Assembly (NCBI RefSeq): GCF_037975245.1
Contig: NC_092566.1
Location: 5,518,001 to 5,582,000 of the forward strand
Length of the DNA stretch: 64,000 nt
Source: Apostichopus japonicus
Lineage: Eukaryota > Echinodermata > Holothuroidea > Aspidochirotida > Stichopodidae
Direction: 5' to 3'
The notes under the pieces are model-generated. The model was given only the letters and a program-made list of their open reading frames with translations, was not told where the DNA came from and ran no database searches. This document shows, one piece after another, positions 1 through 12,779 of the stretch. Numbering within the stretch: the stretch's first letter is position 1; the number at the start of each line of letters is the position of its first letter. The translations under genes and the position numbers were made by a program.

Positions 1-333
1 CCTGAAAATTTATGAATTGTCGAGATGCACCAACTCGTCAAAATGACAAAATCAGAAAATGTATATTTTTGACGAGATCATACAAAATCGTCAAAACGCC
101 AAATATATGAAAATGTATGTTTTCAACATATATACAGAATATTAAGTTCAGCCAGGTTGTTCGTCTGCAGGTATACCGCTTAGAAGGCTTCGTGTACTGA
201 CTAAGATATATCTACATTGTTAGTAAGGAATTTACGCAAACCTTTATGATGTTAACATGCACAGATAAACACCATCCTCATAACAAGTTTGCTTTAGGAC
301 AAAAATGGTTTCAAATGAAACATTTTTACGTAC
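1..333. other. Intronic sequence, left edge
   Basis: AT-rich sequence lying after the last visible SLC6 exon (minus strand), so it should be intron. No exon, repeat or RNA gene was recognised. The remaining SLC6 exons (TM9-TM12) must lie to the left of the window. Confidence 0.5.
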
Positions 334-3300
334 GTGTGAATCCAGGGCCACACTGATCAACATTAAAAAGAACAAGATTGACCATAATGGAGCTGCAGGT
401 AACAATGTAATTGCTTCCGGATAAACGATAAACGCAAGACCGTAACCTATAACAGAAATAATTTAGTCGTGTACATGAACAGAGATGAAACCCAGGAAAG
501 ATAGGAATAAAACAGTAGTAAAAAAACACGGGCCGAAATTGCTTTGCTGAGAAAATTGTAGTCGTAAAAGAATTTAAAATCTGATGTAACATACTAAGCC
601 CCTACGAACCATTCAAAACTGTCTCTGCTAAGCGCATTTTAACCTTTGTAACACAACCAGTTGCTTTAAGGAACGGTGATTGACAACAGCCTGTGCTGTG
701 ATAGCACAGTATACAAGAAGAAAAATTTAATACGTAATTATGCAGAGTCAGAGAGACAACTCTTTTAATATGTGAAATCAATCCCATGTCAGCAACCTTA
801 AATGTTAAAGATCTTTAAAATAACACTTTTGTACAAACAAAATTATTGGATACAATACTAAAGTAGACCTCCAGAATAATTGATATGTTTTGTAGTGATA
901 ACAGTTATATTTCTATACTTCTATACCAAGTAAGATTTCACAAACCTTGCGAAACCACATTCGAGATATCCGTTCCGAGTTCATGAGCCATGAAGCCCAG
1001 TACGGAAAATATAGCAAAACCAGCGTATATACTGGTAGCTGAATTTGCGATGGATAAGCAAATGCCATCTCTGTGAAAAGAACATATAGAAACATATTGT
1101 TTGATTTCTGATTTAATTTTATTTATAAACATAATAATTAAGGCATAGCAGATTTACTGCATTCATAAACTCGGCTTAACTCGGCTAAACTCGTTGTCTG
1201 AGACGTTATTTGTTAGTATTTGATCTACATATTTGTATAATTACATAAAGGTCGCCTCATACCTTGATTTAATAGTGTCATAAACGTCTCTAATAATCGA
1301 AACTATATAAAATACAAACTACTACAGATTTACAGTAATCCTTATGAAACGTGAGAAGGAATGTGTAATGGAGCGATGGGTATACAGCAAGTTTGGGGCA
1401 TATTGACTTAGGGGTATAACATGCCAGTTGTGATATTTGTAAAATTTATGGCCATTATAAAATGACTTCCATCTACTTTTAGTTCAGTATATAGTCCCTT
1501 AAATAGCATGCACGATACGACCGCTCTAAATGTTTGACAGTTTCAGATGCATACTAAGTATATTCATTCAAATGACAAGTTAATACGGTTACATATTAAG
1601 ACGTATCGATGGAACCCACATGGATTCAGTATCAAAGCACAAGTTGTAACAAGTTGACCCCGTTACCTCATCAGCCGACTTACCTGTATAGCCTATGTTA
1701 AGCACTTATTGCGATCATTGGATTAAATTATCTGAAATAATGGCATAAGCTTACAAGGCCTTCTACATTGGATAGGAAAGCCATTATACCAATTATCCCT
1801 ATACTTACATAAACGCATTGTTGTCGAACTTGCTGTATGAACTTAAAGTCACGACACCGCCCCATGCTGTCCCGAGAGAAAATAATATCTGAGTCGCTGC
1901 ATTCAGCCAAGCCTCAATTAAAGAACCAAAGAAAAAGAAAAAGAATAAATAAACAAATTATCCTCTATACATTAGTTTCCATGGATAACTAGGTTAGATT
2001 CTAAAAATGTCTTTATTTCAACCAAGTTTCGCATTAACTGTCTTTGAACAAATGTTATAGCTTCGTTGTGAATGAGTGAACCTCTTAAATATATATATAT
2101 GTGTGTGTGTGTGTGTGTTACATAAAGCAGTGAAAACACGTATCTACATGAAATAAATGCTTGGTGACGTAAACCATATTCAGGTAGAGCCTTCCAACTT
2201 TCCCCAAGCCTCCGACCGATTCTACTCCAACTCAAATATCACAAAGCCGTGAGACAAGATCTCTGACCCAGTGGTACAACCAGAACGGCATTTCTGTATA
2301 TATGAAGAAGAGATCACATCAGCTTTACAAGAGAAAGAGAACATGTATGTCTTACCTTTGGTAGTTTAATAGCCTCCCACCGTGGGTAGACAAAGAAATA
2401 AATGCCGTCTCTATGACCTGGTAATGTCAGTCCAAGAACCAACAGAACTGTGAGAAGTATGTAGGGTAACGTTGCTGTTACGTAGACAACCTGAAGAAAA
2501 ATAAGGAAAAAAATAAATCACGACACCAACGAATGGAGATTTATTAAAGATTTGTCATTCCATCATTAGACCATAGGTATAACAAAGACTATCCCCTGTT
2601 ATGTCTTTATCTCACCGTCCGTGGTAGCGTATGATAACGGTAGCAGGTAAAAAGGTCAATATGTGTATGTGTATACAGGCTGGTTTTCGTTCTATGATAC
2701 GAACGTTGTTACTTTCTGGGAAATAAATAAATGAATGTAAGACATGAAAAGTAATGAATTTATAAGTCGATAGAATCGTGGCAATTTAAGAGCAACTTAG
2801 TGAGCCAAATGAAATATGGAACAGGTATGAAATACGTAACGTACTGATTTTAGAAAATACTTAAAAGTTAGAGGATCTAATGGGTTTAAATGGACAAAAG
2901 ATACATATGGGTGAATGCAGTTGTGTTTTCTATCCCCGTTCATATCAGTGCAGATCTCCACCAAGGATGTAAGGGTGCAGGAGAAAGTATTCAGAAGAAA
3001 ATTATGCCATTAATCAAAACCGGCAGACTCTTCTCATAGCTGATCCAGACAAATATGTCATCATTGTAAAGCCCACCAGTCAGTGATAAGATGACAAGAA
3101 ATTGGAAGAAGGATACGATCTCTAAGTATAAGGGTAAACACGGACAAGCCTAGAACGGCCACAACTTGCTATACCCATTGCCGCAAATTTTACTGTCACT
3201 GTTGTGGTGAGAAAAAGGTTGATGAGGGATATGAGGCTGGACAAAAAAAGTTGGGGGAGGGAAATATCCACTGTCTTCTCAGAGCTGCAAAGATTGTTGC

Positions 3301-6300
3301 ATTGTATTCTTGTGAGGAATGTTCATGTTTAGAAAAGAGACGCCAAAAGTCTCGATGATATACTTAGAATTTGCGTGATAGCAGCTTCATGTATCCTGAG
3401 AACATCTGGGATGCCACGAAAATAAGAAGAGCCCTTTATAAGAAGTGATCAAACGAAGGTCGACAAACTGCGATTTCCACCAGACCTGCAGTAATCCGCT
3501 ATCGGAAGTGAGGTCTGCCTGGACCACCAGGTTGTTTTTTAATTACGCCTGGGGTAGTTTGGTGACTACAGTTTTCTAAGACCTGGTTACGTCGGTGAAT
3601 GTTATTCAGTGTCTGGTTTACGTGCAGAGAAACAGATTATGTGGGGTCTGAATCAAGAGAAGTGTAGTTCGTCCCTTTTGAAAGATGATACATGGCTGTG
3701 CTGTCGGTGCAAAATAACATGGCTGATACTTTTTGGGCTGGTTTGATGAAACGTCAGTGTGCGATTTGAGGGAAGAAAGAGCAAGGCGTCCATCTCTATA
3801 GGAATGATGCCATGTATCCAGTGGGAAGGAATTTCATATTGGTAAATGTGAAGTTTTACAATATGGATGTACCCTTTCCAGAGCTGTGACTATTCTTACA
3901 ACAAGATTCGGGTGGAAATCCAGAAGCACCGAAGAAGAACACCGGGAGACGTACCATGCGAAAGCACAAGGTGAGATCGTCTGTACGCAGGACAAATTTG
4001 CTTTAAGGAACTCCAGAGAGCAAGTGTAATATCGTTACAATTAGCTTTATAAATCAGAAACTCGTCAAAAATATATGCTTTTTTGGACTCATGTTTGGAT
4101 TCATGCTTTACATATAGTGTTCAAACAAACTGGTGATTTAGTAACGAAATAACCCAAATATAGCCTTACCTTTCCGAAGTCTTTATTCCATTAATAAGAC
4201 AAAGGAATACTACAAGCCACGATAAAAGAAGGCAGAGCGCGACATCCCAGTTCACATTGCCAGTTTCATTCATCGACTCCGACTCACGGCGAACTCTCAA
4301 GCTGTTGAAATAGAAGATGACATTGATCATGTTTGTTGTTCATGTGGTTGGCGAGGAAGTTCGTTAACATGTTCCAAACTACTAAGGCAAAAAAACAAAT
4401 TCAAATTTTCATAACAACCAGCAAGTCCCGAAGAAAGTTCACTATATACGTGTTAATTCAGCAATGTAATATTCTTGATGGTAATGATACAAGATATGAT
4501 TCAAAGAGCAGTTGTTATTGCTTTGACTTCTGTATTGGAGTGTCTCATTATACATACTCATTGTTCTCAACTACTTCTACTAACATGCGTCATATGTCAT
4601 ATACAAACATTCCAAACAGAGTGACCACAGCCACATGCTTCTTAGGGTAGGTTGGTAGTTACAATAATATGACATATTGTAGTTGCCAAAGGGTGGTGTA
4701 AAATACAATATTGTAGAATGAGTACAATATGTTACATCTCCCTTTTTCAGTTAAAATAAATGGAAGGACTTTGATGAGAAACAATTTACTTATCCAGAAA
4801 TATACTCGAATGATCATGACCTAACGCTGCATAAGTATAAAATCAATATCTAGCAAAGATTCGACTACTGATTCTAGGTTAAAAAATTAATACCGCTTCA
4901 CTACTAAAAATAATTAAATTCCTTTTGTCACATGTCATAGCCTCTGTGCCAACGTGGTTTTGTCTTCGCTCTAATACTTCTTCGAAAATTAGTGTTCGTG
5001 GTTTGGTCCTCTGAAGAGGTTGTCAGAATTAACTATGTCTTTGTCGTCATGTCTGTCATAACTAAATGTTTCACCAGTTTTAAGTAAATGTTTGCGGTTG
5101 CGCCTATACTGTACACCTTCAGCTGTCTCTACATAGTACGATCTGGGCTGGTCAGCTTTAGATGCAATAGTGGCTGGTTTCCAAAATTTGTCAGTCTGTA
5201 TAGGCGAACATTATCTCCTGGTTGCAGTTCTGGTAATTTCTTTGTCTGTCGGTCATAATATGTTTTTTGTGTTTGTCTCTTCTCTACAAGTCTTTTGTGT
5301 AATGTCTCTGGCTGCAGCATTTTCGGCTTGAGTAAATGTTCAGTTGTTGGAAGTTGGGTATTTGCTACAAACCTCCAATACTCCTCAGAGGCACGCAACC
5401 TTTGCCCTATCAAAGGATCTGTGTAGTTGGATAAATCATAAACTCCCGATGGTAACTGATGGATTCCGTAGTCTACTAATTCTGATGACGTCATGGAACT
5501 AGTTAGTACGCAGCTACCGTTGCCTACTATTATCCCAGATTGGTCGATACACTCGTTGAGCAACTCACTGCAGTAAATAGTATTCCAGTCGTTATGGCAA
5601 CCAGTCCACGGAAGTGTCTTTTGAAAGGACGCGAATAGGTAGTAGAAGCTGTAGGCCGTTATCAACATGGAAGACATTCTGGAAATCGTGACGACGATCA
5701 AAATTCCATATCCTACCCCTGTATGTACATAATAGGCAAGATAAATTAGCTGTGAGATGTCCAATCAAAAAAGACCGAAGAACCAACTTGTCGTATATAT
5801 ATTCACTTTTTTCCTCCTTGTTTTGCAAGGTTAAAAGAATATTTTTGGACACATCCAAAACTCCTTCAATCAAATTGCACTTTCTTTTTCCACCAAATGA
5901 AGAAATAATGATAGAAAATTGTATGATTGCGTTCCATCGCATGACCGAGACAAGTATTTTTTATTCTTGCCTTCCATGCCTTCCATGGTATTGACAAGCA
6001 ACAAGCACAGCTGTATTTCCCAAAATTTTCAACTCTTTCGAGATTATTCTGATAAATAATTGATTAGTTAAAGCCATAGAGGGAATTGCATTGCTGCGGG
6101 ATATCAGTTCTAATATAGTAAATGTCATTTTATCGAAATGAACTCAAAAGAGTTGCCTGAATATCAAAGAAAGAAAACCAACCACCAACCACCACACACA
6201 TCGAAAGAACCCACAATTGTAACGTTTCGTAAAATCTGAATTCCAATTTTATGAACGGTAGAAGCTTCATATGTAAGATTCTGCTTCTTCTCCGTTTAAA

Positions 6301-7573
6301 TACGTAATACAAGTCTATGATTCTCAGAAATTAGATAATATTTCTTTCCATGTGAGACTGTTGCCATGGAGAAGATTCGTCCTCAAATATGTAAAATTAA
6401 ACTGAATGTTCAAAGTTCTATTTAGAACGAGAGAGAATTCAATCATTTATCGTATAATACAAAGGTATATAGATGCTTTCTTATTGAACTGTTAATTATT
6501 TCCCTTTCGTAAAAGGTTTTTAACTGTCATTTGGAATGTTCACTGTTACACTATATGTACTGTGATGTGAAAAAGATCTCTTAAAGATAACTTTTCCATC
6601 TTTTAGGTACAATATTATGAAGAAAAAAAAGTTGACAATAATGCCAATTATTTAAAAGAGCCAAAAAACAAAACAAAAATCAGGGTGTTTTGATGAAGTT
6701 AATGTAGTTCATGGTCATACTCAATCGCCATTTTCTTTACATAAGTAAATCAATTCTTGAAGAAAACGTATACCTCGCATACATGGGATGGCGTTCCACA
6801 TAGTAAGAACCCCTTGACTGCAGTACTGACCGAATGACATCTCCATTAGCATCATGGGCATACCAACGAATGCCAACATGATGAGATACGGCACCAAGAA
6901 GGCTCCTTGTATGTGAATGAATGAAGTATCCAAAAATCATCATGATCATAATTAAAATTCTCCACCGTTTACGAATGCAAAAGTTTAACTTTGACATAAC
7001 AGTAAAACAGTCAAATAATTCAATCGCTTCTAGATTTCATTGTATGTATACATTACCAGGTTTATGATAAAATATTGCGTACCCGTAGAAACAAATGGCT
7101 GATATATACTTGAAAATTTGTCTACCTTATACAATGGCCATCATGGGTAAAATCTAAGCATTGAGAAAATGTTTACAAATTCAAATCTAAAGACGAAGAA
7201 TCAGAATAACTTGAAGACATTCATTCCATAACATTAACAGAAAGATCAAGAATGAAAACGTATTGCTACGAATATCAGAGTAGTATATATGCTATATTGT
7301 TTGAAAAGCGTCACGATGCAACATCTATCAAACATTAAAGTTTTGATTATAGATAGAATAAACCTTCAAAATGTCTGTTCTTCAATTAGAAGTAAGAACA
7401 ATGTTACCTGCCATTGTTCATTATCACGTATATTGTTTCTTACCTCCTCCAGTGTCGTAGGTAACATATGGGAACCGCCACACGTTACCTAGGCCTACAC
7501 AATATCCTAACATAGACAGAATGAACTCAGTCTTGTTATTCCATGTATCGCGCTTGTACCTTTTTTCACCCAT
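334..7573 (-). CDS. SLC6-family Na+/Cl- neurotransmitter-type symporter (glycine-transporter-like), partial
   Basis: Plasma-membrane transporter expected to move an amino acid or amine with Na+ and Cl-. Exons, in transcript order: 7573-7444, 6905-6774, 5718-5373, 4301-4170, 2490-2356, 1912-1809, 1070-946, 446-334; all have GT-AG borders. Exon 1 carries the TM1 signature [10 protein letters not shown]; exon 2 holds TM2 ([11 protein letters not shown], then SFGQY); exon 3 holds TM3 and the large loop with [12 protein letters not shown]; exon 4 holds TM4 (ALCLLLSW); exons 5-8 hold TM5 to TM8, including [10 protein letters not shown] and [14 protein letters not shown]. The last four exon lengths (135, 104, 125, 113) are those usual in the family. 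The ATG at 7573 was chosen because an in-frame TAA lies just upstream. About 406 residues are visible; the C-terminal third is off-window. Exon 4 is one base short for the phase of exon 5 (TCGGAAAG where TCGGGAAAG would give S-G-K), so this is either a sequencing error or a recent pseudogene. The substrate cannot be assigned; the loop and TM1 resemble glycine transporters and SLC6A14 most. Confidence 0.9.
4989..5372 (-). mobile_element. Ty3/gypsy integrase C-terminal remnant
   Basis: The minus strand reads an integrase tail: [36 protein letters not shown] and, after a small frame change near 5200, [32 protein letters not shown] and a stop at 4989-4991. The PRSY-V-T-G-RRNRxHL block is characteristic of Mag/SURL-like Ty3/gypsy integrases. 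No reverse transcriptase, gag or LTR was found around it, so this is a 5'-truncated relic sitting in an SLC6 intron. It starts directly at the exon 3 splice donor and is in frame with the exon. Confidence 0.8.
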
Positions 7574-10023
7574 TTCTTTCTCTGTTCTCTTTTAACTGTA
7601 AAACAAATCGACCGGAGAAATAAATCTTTCAAAATTATATTATAGGAATATTCCGGCGACGGAAAATTAGTGTAGCAGTAATACGGTTCAGAAGATGCAA
7701 CTCAATTGCCAGGATAGGCAGCCAGATGCAGTCACAAATTTCACTGCGTTGAAATTGAAATATTTTTACGACATACAGAAAACCTACAAGGATTTGGTTT
7801 TTTACCATAGAATGCAGAAAATTTCTAGCAATTATGCTAAGCTCTCACTTTCACCCACTGGAATATACCTATATATAAATATATATTGTGTACATTATGT
7901 CACCACGATACTTTGAGGAAAGCGTTTCAACTTGAAAATGATATCTCGAACAGGCATGTAATGACCTCAATCGTTATGCATGCACAATGATCACCTGACG
8001 TCGATATGGATGCAAAGAAAGCTAACAATGGTCACAAAACAAATACAAAACAAAAAGTTAAGATATATAGTCCTGGAAATTAAACAAGTTTTATTTATCC
8101 AAACTTTACCAGCCAACAAAGTAACTAACAAATAAACCAAAATAGGTTATATGGATTGCTATATATTGCTTTATTAACCACCCTGTATTGATCCGAGTCA
8201 GATAAAGCCACGAAGCGTGATGGTTCCAACTTTTCGACGGGGGATGTAATTAATTCAGCTATGTAGAACGAATAAAAGCTTTTAAATAGTGAGCTCAAAC
8301 GCTTTTACACAAAACAATTTGTTGCCGGTAATATATACTGGTGGTTGTGGTGGTGGTGTTATATACTGTAAGGTACGGTGCTTTATAAGCACTTTCGCTC
8401 TCACTCATGAAATGATAACATTCTGATTCGAGCATAATGCTTTCTCATCCCATGCTTTTGCATACCATGACTACGTGAGAGCGTGTTGCTGTAGTATAGC
8501 CTCATTGCGTTGTTAGCTGTCTTATAGGAGAAGCATCTCGCTATCCTCTCTATTCATATCCATTCCATGTGTTGCTAGTGTTTAAGTGCTGCTTGTAAAT
8601 TCTTTTATTAATATAACCTTACAGTGGCACACATGTCTTGAATCATTGAAGTACTGCATTGCTGTTATCAGACTTGTGACTTAATGTAGCAGTCACTTGA
8701 TACAAGTCTTTAGATTTGAACCTAAATTAGTTAGTAAGAGTAGAAGCAGAATCACGTTTTCACTTTAACATACAGCGTGAAAAGCATGCTGCATAATTAT
8801 ACTCTACTTTTCGACCTTTAGTCATATAAAAGACTTTGCAAGCATTCTTGCAGTATAATTTACGTTACCATCTATAGAACAAAACTTTAAGGAAGATATA
8901 ATTGCATTTCGCCTTATAATTCTGCATTAAGTCATACCATAAAACTTATTAAAACAGGCATGCATAATTGCACATGCTAAATTCCAATATGGCTCACGAA
9001 GCAGAACTTGACTATTCTGAAGAGCTAGTTGATATGATTTGTCTAAGTATATGATTCGATATAATTTAAAGCAAACTTGAATTTAAGTTCGTTAATTGCG
9101 ATTATATTGAAAACAGTTTGTTGCAAAATGTATGGCGAAATATGACATTTGATAAATAATTAGTTTGTCATTTCGCAGCAAAATGTTGAATTCCTCACTT
9201 ATCACATTCACAGATATTTGTCAGTTTGTTTACGAATCATAACCATTATTTTCTGAACAATTAGACATATTGTTGAATTATTTCTATTTCTATTCACAGA
9301 AACAATGAAACAATTTGATGGCACCTTAACGTTTCCATAGTAATTTTTCAATACCTTCATTAGTGTGTTTTAACGAACTTGATCGAATGGCAGTCAGTCT
9401 CCGCCACAAAAGAAAACGACTGGGTATGGTTCAAAGTGTATGTCAAACGTGTGCACGATTCATCCCTAGCTACTAAGTGGTCATTGAACAACATACATAA
9501 GTAGCCTATATACTTGTGAAACACTATACTATAGCTGATTAAACACTCAGTCCTCACACTCCCCTTTGGTTTTTGAAAACTCAAGCATCTCCGACGATCT
9601 AGACCAGTAGCCAAACTTTAAAAGTTTTACTTAGGGGTTGGGGCTCATTTCGTTGGGAAAAATTTGTGTGAGAAAGAGGGCTTAGATTTAAATCTAAATT
9701 TAACATACGTTTATATATATTAATCTTTTTAGTGTGTGTTTTAATAAATATAAAGCATTTGCGAGAAAGTTTGGATAACAGCAGGTGGAATGTGATGTCA
9801 TCACAACATATTGTTCTTTTAAAAGCTTTAGTTCCTTATGATAAACTTCTCGCTAATTTATCCTTCAAATGTGATAGATACTTGGAGTGTTCGGCTAGCT
9901 GTCAATCGTCTACGTATTTTAGAATTTTTTTTTGAAATGCAACCTATTTGTACAATGCTTACGGTACATTCCTCGGCGCAAAGCAGGCTAGAAGTAGCAT
10001 GACGACTTTGATATCGTGTTAGA
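7574..10023. other. Gene-free stretch
   Basis: AT-rich sequence upstream of the first SLC6 coding exon. The 5' untranslated exon and promoter of SLC6 probably lie here, since a possible acceptor (TTTTACAG) occurs about 30 bases before the ATG. No protein domain, tRNA or recognisable transposon was seen. Confidence 0.4.

Positions 10024-10064
<41 letters not shown>
10024..10064. repeat. (AT)n microsatellite
   Basis: Uninterrupted TA dinucleotide run of about 40 bases. A short (CT)n stretch follows near 10148-10163. Confidence 0.95.
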
Positions 10065-10065
<1 letters not shown>

Positions 10066-10639
10066 TCTATAGTCCCCTTTTCTCCCTACGTGTTTCTCTT
10101 GCAATGTCTGATTAATAGAGTTAATATGATACACTGTCTCCTTCTTTTCTCTCTCTCTCTCTCCCTCACTCTTGTTACGACAAGTCATTTTGTTACGAAG
10201 TCATTTTTAACGTTTATAACATTTGTGAGACATTATAGGTATTAAGCAGTAATTAGAAACGGATTCCGATGGACCCATGCGAGTGTGATCCGGACACTTT
10301 TACATCCGAGGTACTTTATAGGTGAAGATGTTAGTCTGACTTTTTTATACGTATAGGCTAACTTCGTAGAATGTAAACGTAAATGTGTGCTTCAAATTAT
10401 ATTTGGAAGTTGCGATCAACGAGACCACGTGGTATCAACAGAGCAGAAGTGCAAAGCTTGTCACATCTTTTACTGAGTTTATAAATTGACTCCCATGCGT
10501 GGACGTACTAACCAGAAAAAAATGGGTTTAATTGTATGCAGAAAATATTGCTCACATGCTTAATGCAATCCGTCATCACGTGTTCACAATCAATTTTCAT
10601 ACAAACAGGGCGTTTCATGTACTGATGCAATACTTACCC

Positions 10640-11130
10640 TTTTCCTTGGTATTGTGTCCAAGTTAAATTTACAAGAGACTATCTAAAGCATCTAAACTTG
10701 TAATTCTTGAATTTTCAAATGCTTTTAACACAGATTTACCAAACCGCTTAATCAATGAATTATGTAGTAGTATGGAGGAAGTTTGGCTTGTTCACTGGTT
10801 GGTAGATTTCCTAGAAGGATGGTCCAGGCAAACAAAATGATAGAAATGGTGTTCTTCTACCTCTGAGATTAAAAGTTGGCGTCACACAATGAGGTCCCCA
10901 TGTCAGCCCTTTAGTATTCACAATTCATACTGACGAAATACGTTCAGACTCCCATGCACTGCTCTGTTGTTAAATATGCTGATGGTCGATACTGCTTTAT
11001 CTTGAAATATCTCCAAACGTACACATCGCTAAAATCAACGCGGTTATAAAGATTTTATTACGAAAGTTGCTAGCACCATGATGCCATTTCTTTACGTGAT
11101 ATGACTTTCTCATCTAACATGGAACAACAT
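10640..11130 (+). mobile_element. Decayed non-LTR reverse transcriptase fragment
   Basis: Reading across frameshifts and stops, the plus strand gives NAFNTDLPNRLINEL (from a D-x-SKAFD-type motif A region), LKVGVTQ-GPHVSPLVFTIH (the GVPQG-SPLLF block) and VKYADG (the YADD box with its last D lost). The order and spacing fit the RT palm. It is too eroded for family assignment and looks older than the CR1-type copy directly downstream. Confidence 0.6.
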
Positions 11131-11159
11131 ATATCTGGGCCGACCCACCGGGATGGAAT

Positions 11160-12740
11160 TGTAACTCAAGACAGCTGTTCAAAGAAATTGAAAAGCTGAC
11201 AATCCGTAAAACCTCCAGGGTTCTACCAACAACGACCGATGATGGCTTACTTGCTGAGAATTTCTCTGAGTTTTTTCTGTGAAAAGGTTTGAAATATAAT
11301 TGACGACATTAGTAACACCCCTCCGTGTGAGATTAAAGGTCCTACAGTTTCTATACAACATTTCCCCCTAGTTTTGCTCCTGTAAATGAAGACAATGGAA
11401 TCGTCGTCATCGACTTCCAGTCTCGACCCTCTCCCCACGAAGCTACTCAAGAAGTGCTGTAAGGAAGTTTTGCCCATAATAACTATATAGAATTGTAAAT
11501 ATGTTTCTTTTAAATGGCAATTTTCCTGATACTCTCAAATCTGTTCATGTAACCCCTATCATTAAAAAGTCAATTTCAGATGTTGATATTTTAAACAATT
11601 ATCGTCCCATCGCTATTCTGAAATTCCTCGCAAAGGCTGTTGAGCGTGCCTGTGCTTATCAGATTCAGACCTACCTTCAACAAAATAACTTGTATGGTAA
11701 AATGCAGAGTGCTTATAGACGCCACCACAGCACCGAGACAGCCTTGCTCCGTGTCTACAATGATTTGCTCTTAGCGGTTGACCGGGGAGAGGAGGCTGTC
11801 TTGGTGATGTTGGATTACTCTGCTGCTTTTGACACCATTAACCATACTCTCTTTTTCGACCGGCTTTCAAACAGATAAGGTATCTCGGAAACTGCCTTAA
11901 ACTGGTTCAAAACCTATATGACCAACAGATCCCAGGTCGTCTCTATAAACAGAAAAACATCTTCTGTCCATGTTCCAACTGAAGGGGTGCCACAAGGTTC
12001 AGTTATTGGTCCTATGTGTTTTACTATGTGTACTGCTCCTTTAGAGGATATTATTCAATCCCACGGTATAAACAGTATGATGTATGCTGAGGACACTCAA
12101 ATATACACATTTCCTAAACGTAATAACCGTACCGAAGAGATCTCTAAGTTAGAATCATATCTCAATGATATCAAAAATGGATCCACTGCAAATAGTCTGA
12201 AACTCAATGATAATAAGACTGAAGTGCTTCATCTGTCTTCTCGTTTCAGATCTGTCACTCCTATCCCACTTGTTAGAGTTGCACATGCCTCGATTGCACC
12301 TGTTTTACATGTTCGTAACTTAGGAGTCATATTTGACAAAAAATCTGAACATGGAGTGTCACTGTAAATAATATCTGCCGGGCCTCATTTCTCGCCATTT
12401 ATAAGATTGGTAAAATTCGTCGTTTATTGAACAATCAAACTACCGAGCGACTTATCCATCTTTCATTACATCACGCTTGGACTACTGCAATAGTGTGCTC
12501 TTTTGTCTCCCTGATAGTCAACTGGCTAAATTGCAACGCATTCAAGACTCTGCTGCCAGGCTGATCACTCGCACTAGCCCTGTCTCTCACATCACCCCAT
12601 ACTTCATGACCTACATTGGCTACCTGTCAAACTGCGTATTGATTACAAGGTACTCCTGTTAACCTTTAAATGTATTCATGGTATTGCGCCACACTACTTG
12701 GGTGAACTTGTTCAAAGTTATACCCCAACTCGATGGAAAT
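11160..12740 (+). mobile_element. CR1/L2-type LINE, reverse transcriptase part, degraded
   Basis: A run of CR1-like RT blocks in one direction: linker LLAENFSEFF, SLDPLPTKLLKKC, then FPDTLKSVHVTPIIKK, NNYRPIAILKFLAKAVERA, QSAYRRHHSTETALLRV, VMLDYSAAFDTINH, GVPQGSVIGPMCFT, YAEDTQIY, and the C-terminal blocks LDYCNSVLFCLPDSQLAKLQ, RIDYKVLLLTFKCIHGIAP and HYLGELV. The longest open pieces are 11501-11878 and 11918-12367. An in-frame TAA at 11876-11878 and later frameshifts break the ORF, and the YADD box reads YAED. No endonuclease domain is visible upstream, so the copy is 5'-truncated and dead. Confidence 0.85.
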
Positions 12741-12779
12741 GACGAAAATTCCCGTTTACAATTTTTATTCCAGTCCTCT

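Noticed and set aside
4333-4650. 105-codon plus-strand ORF
   Set aside because: Lies in an SLC6 intron, low-complexity AT-rich codons, no resemblance to any family.
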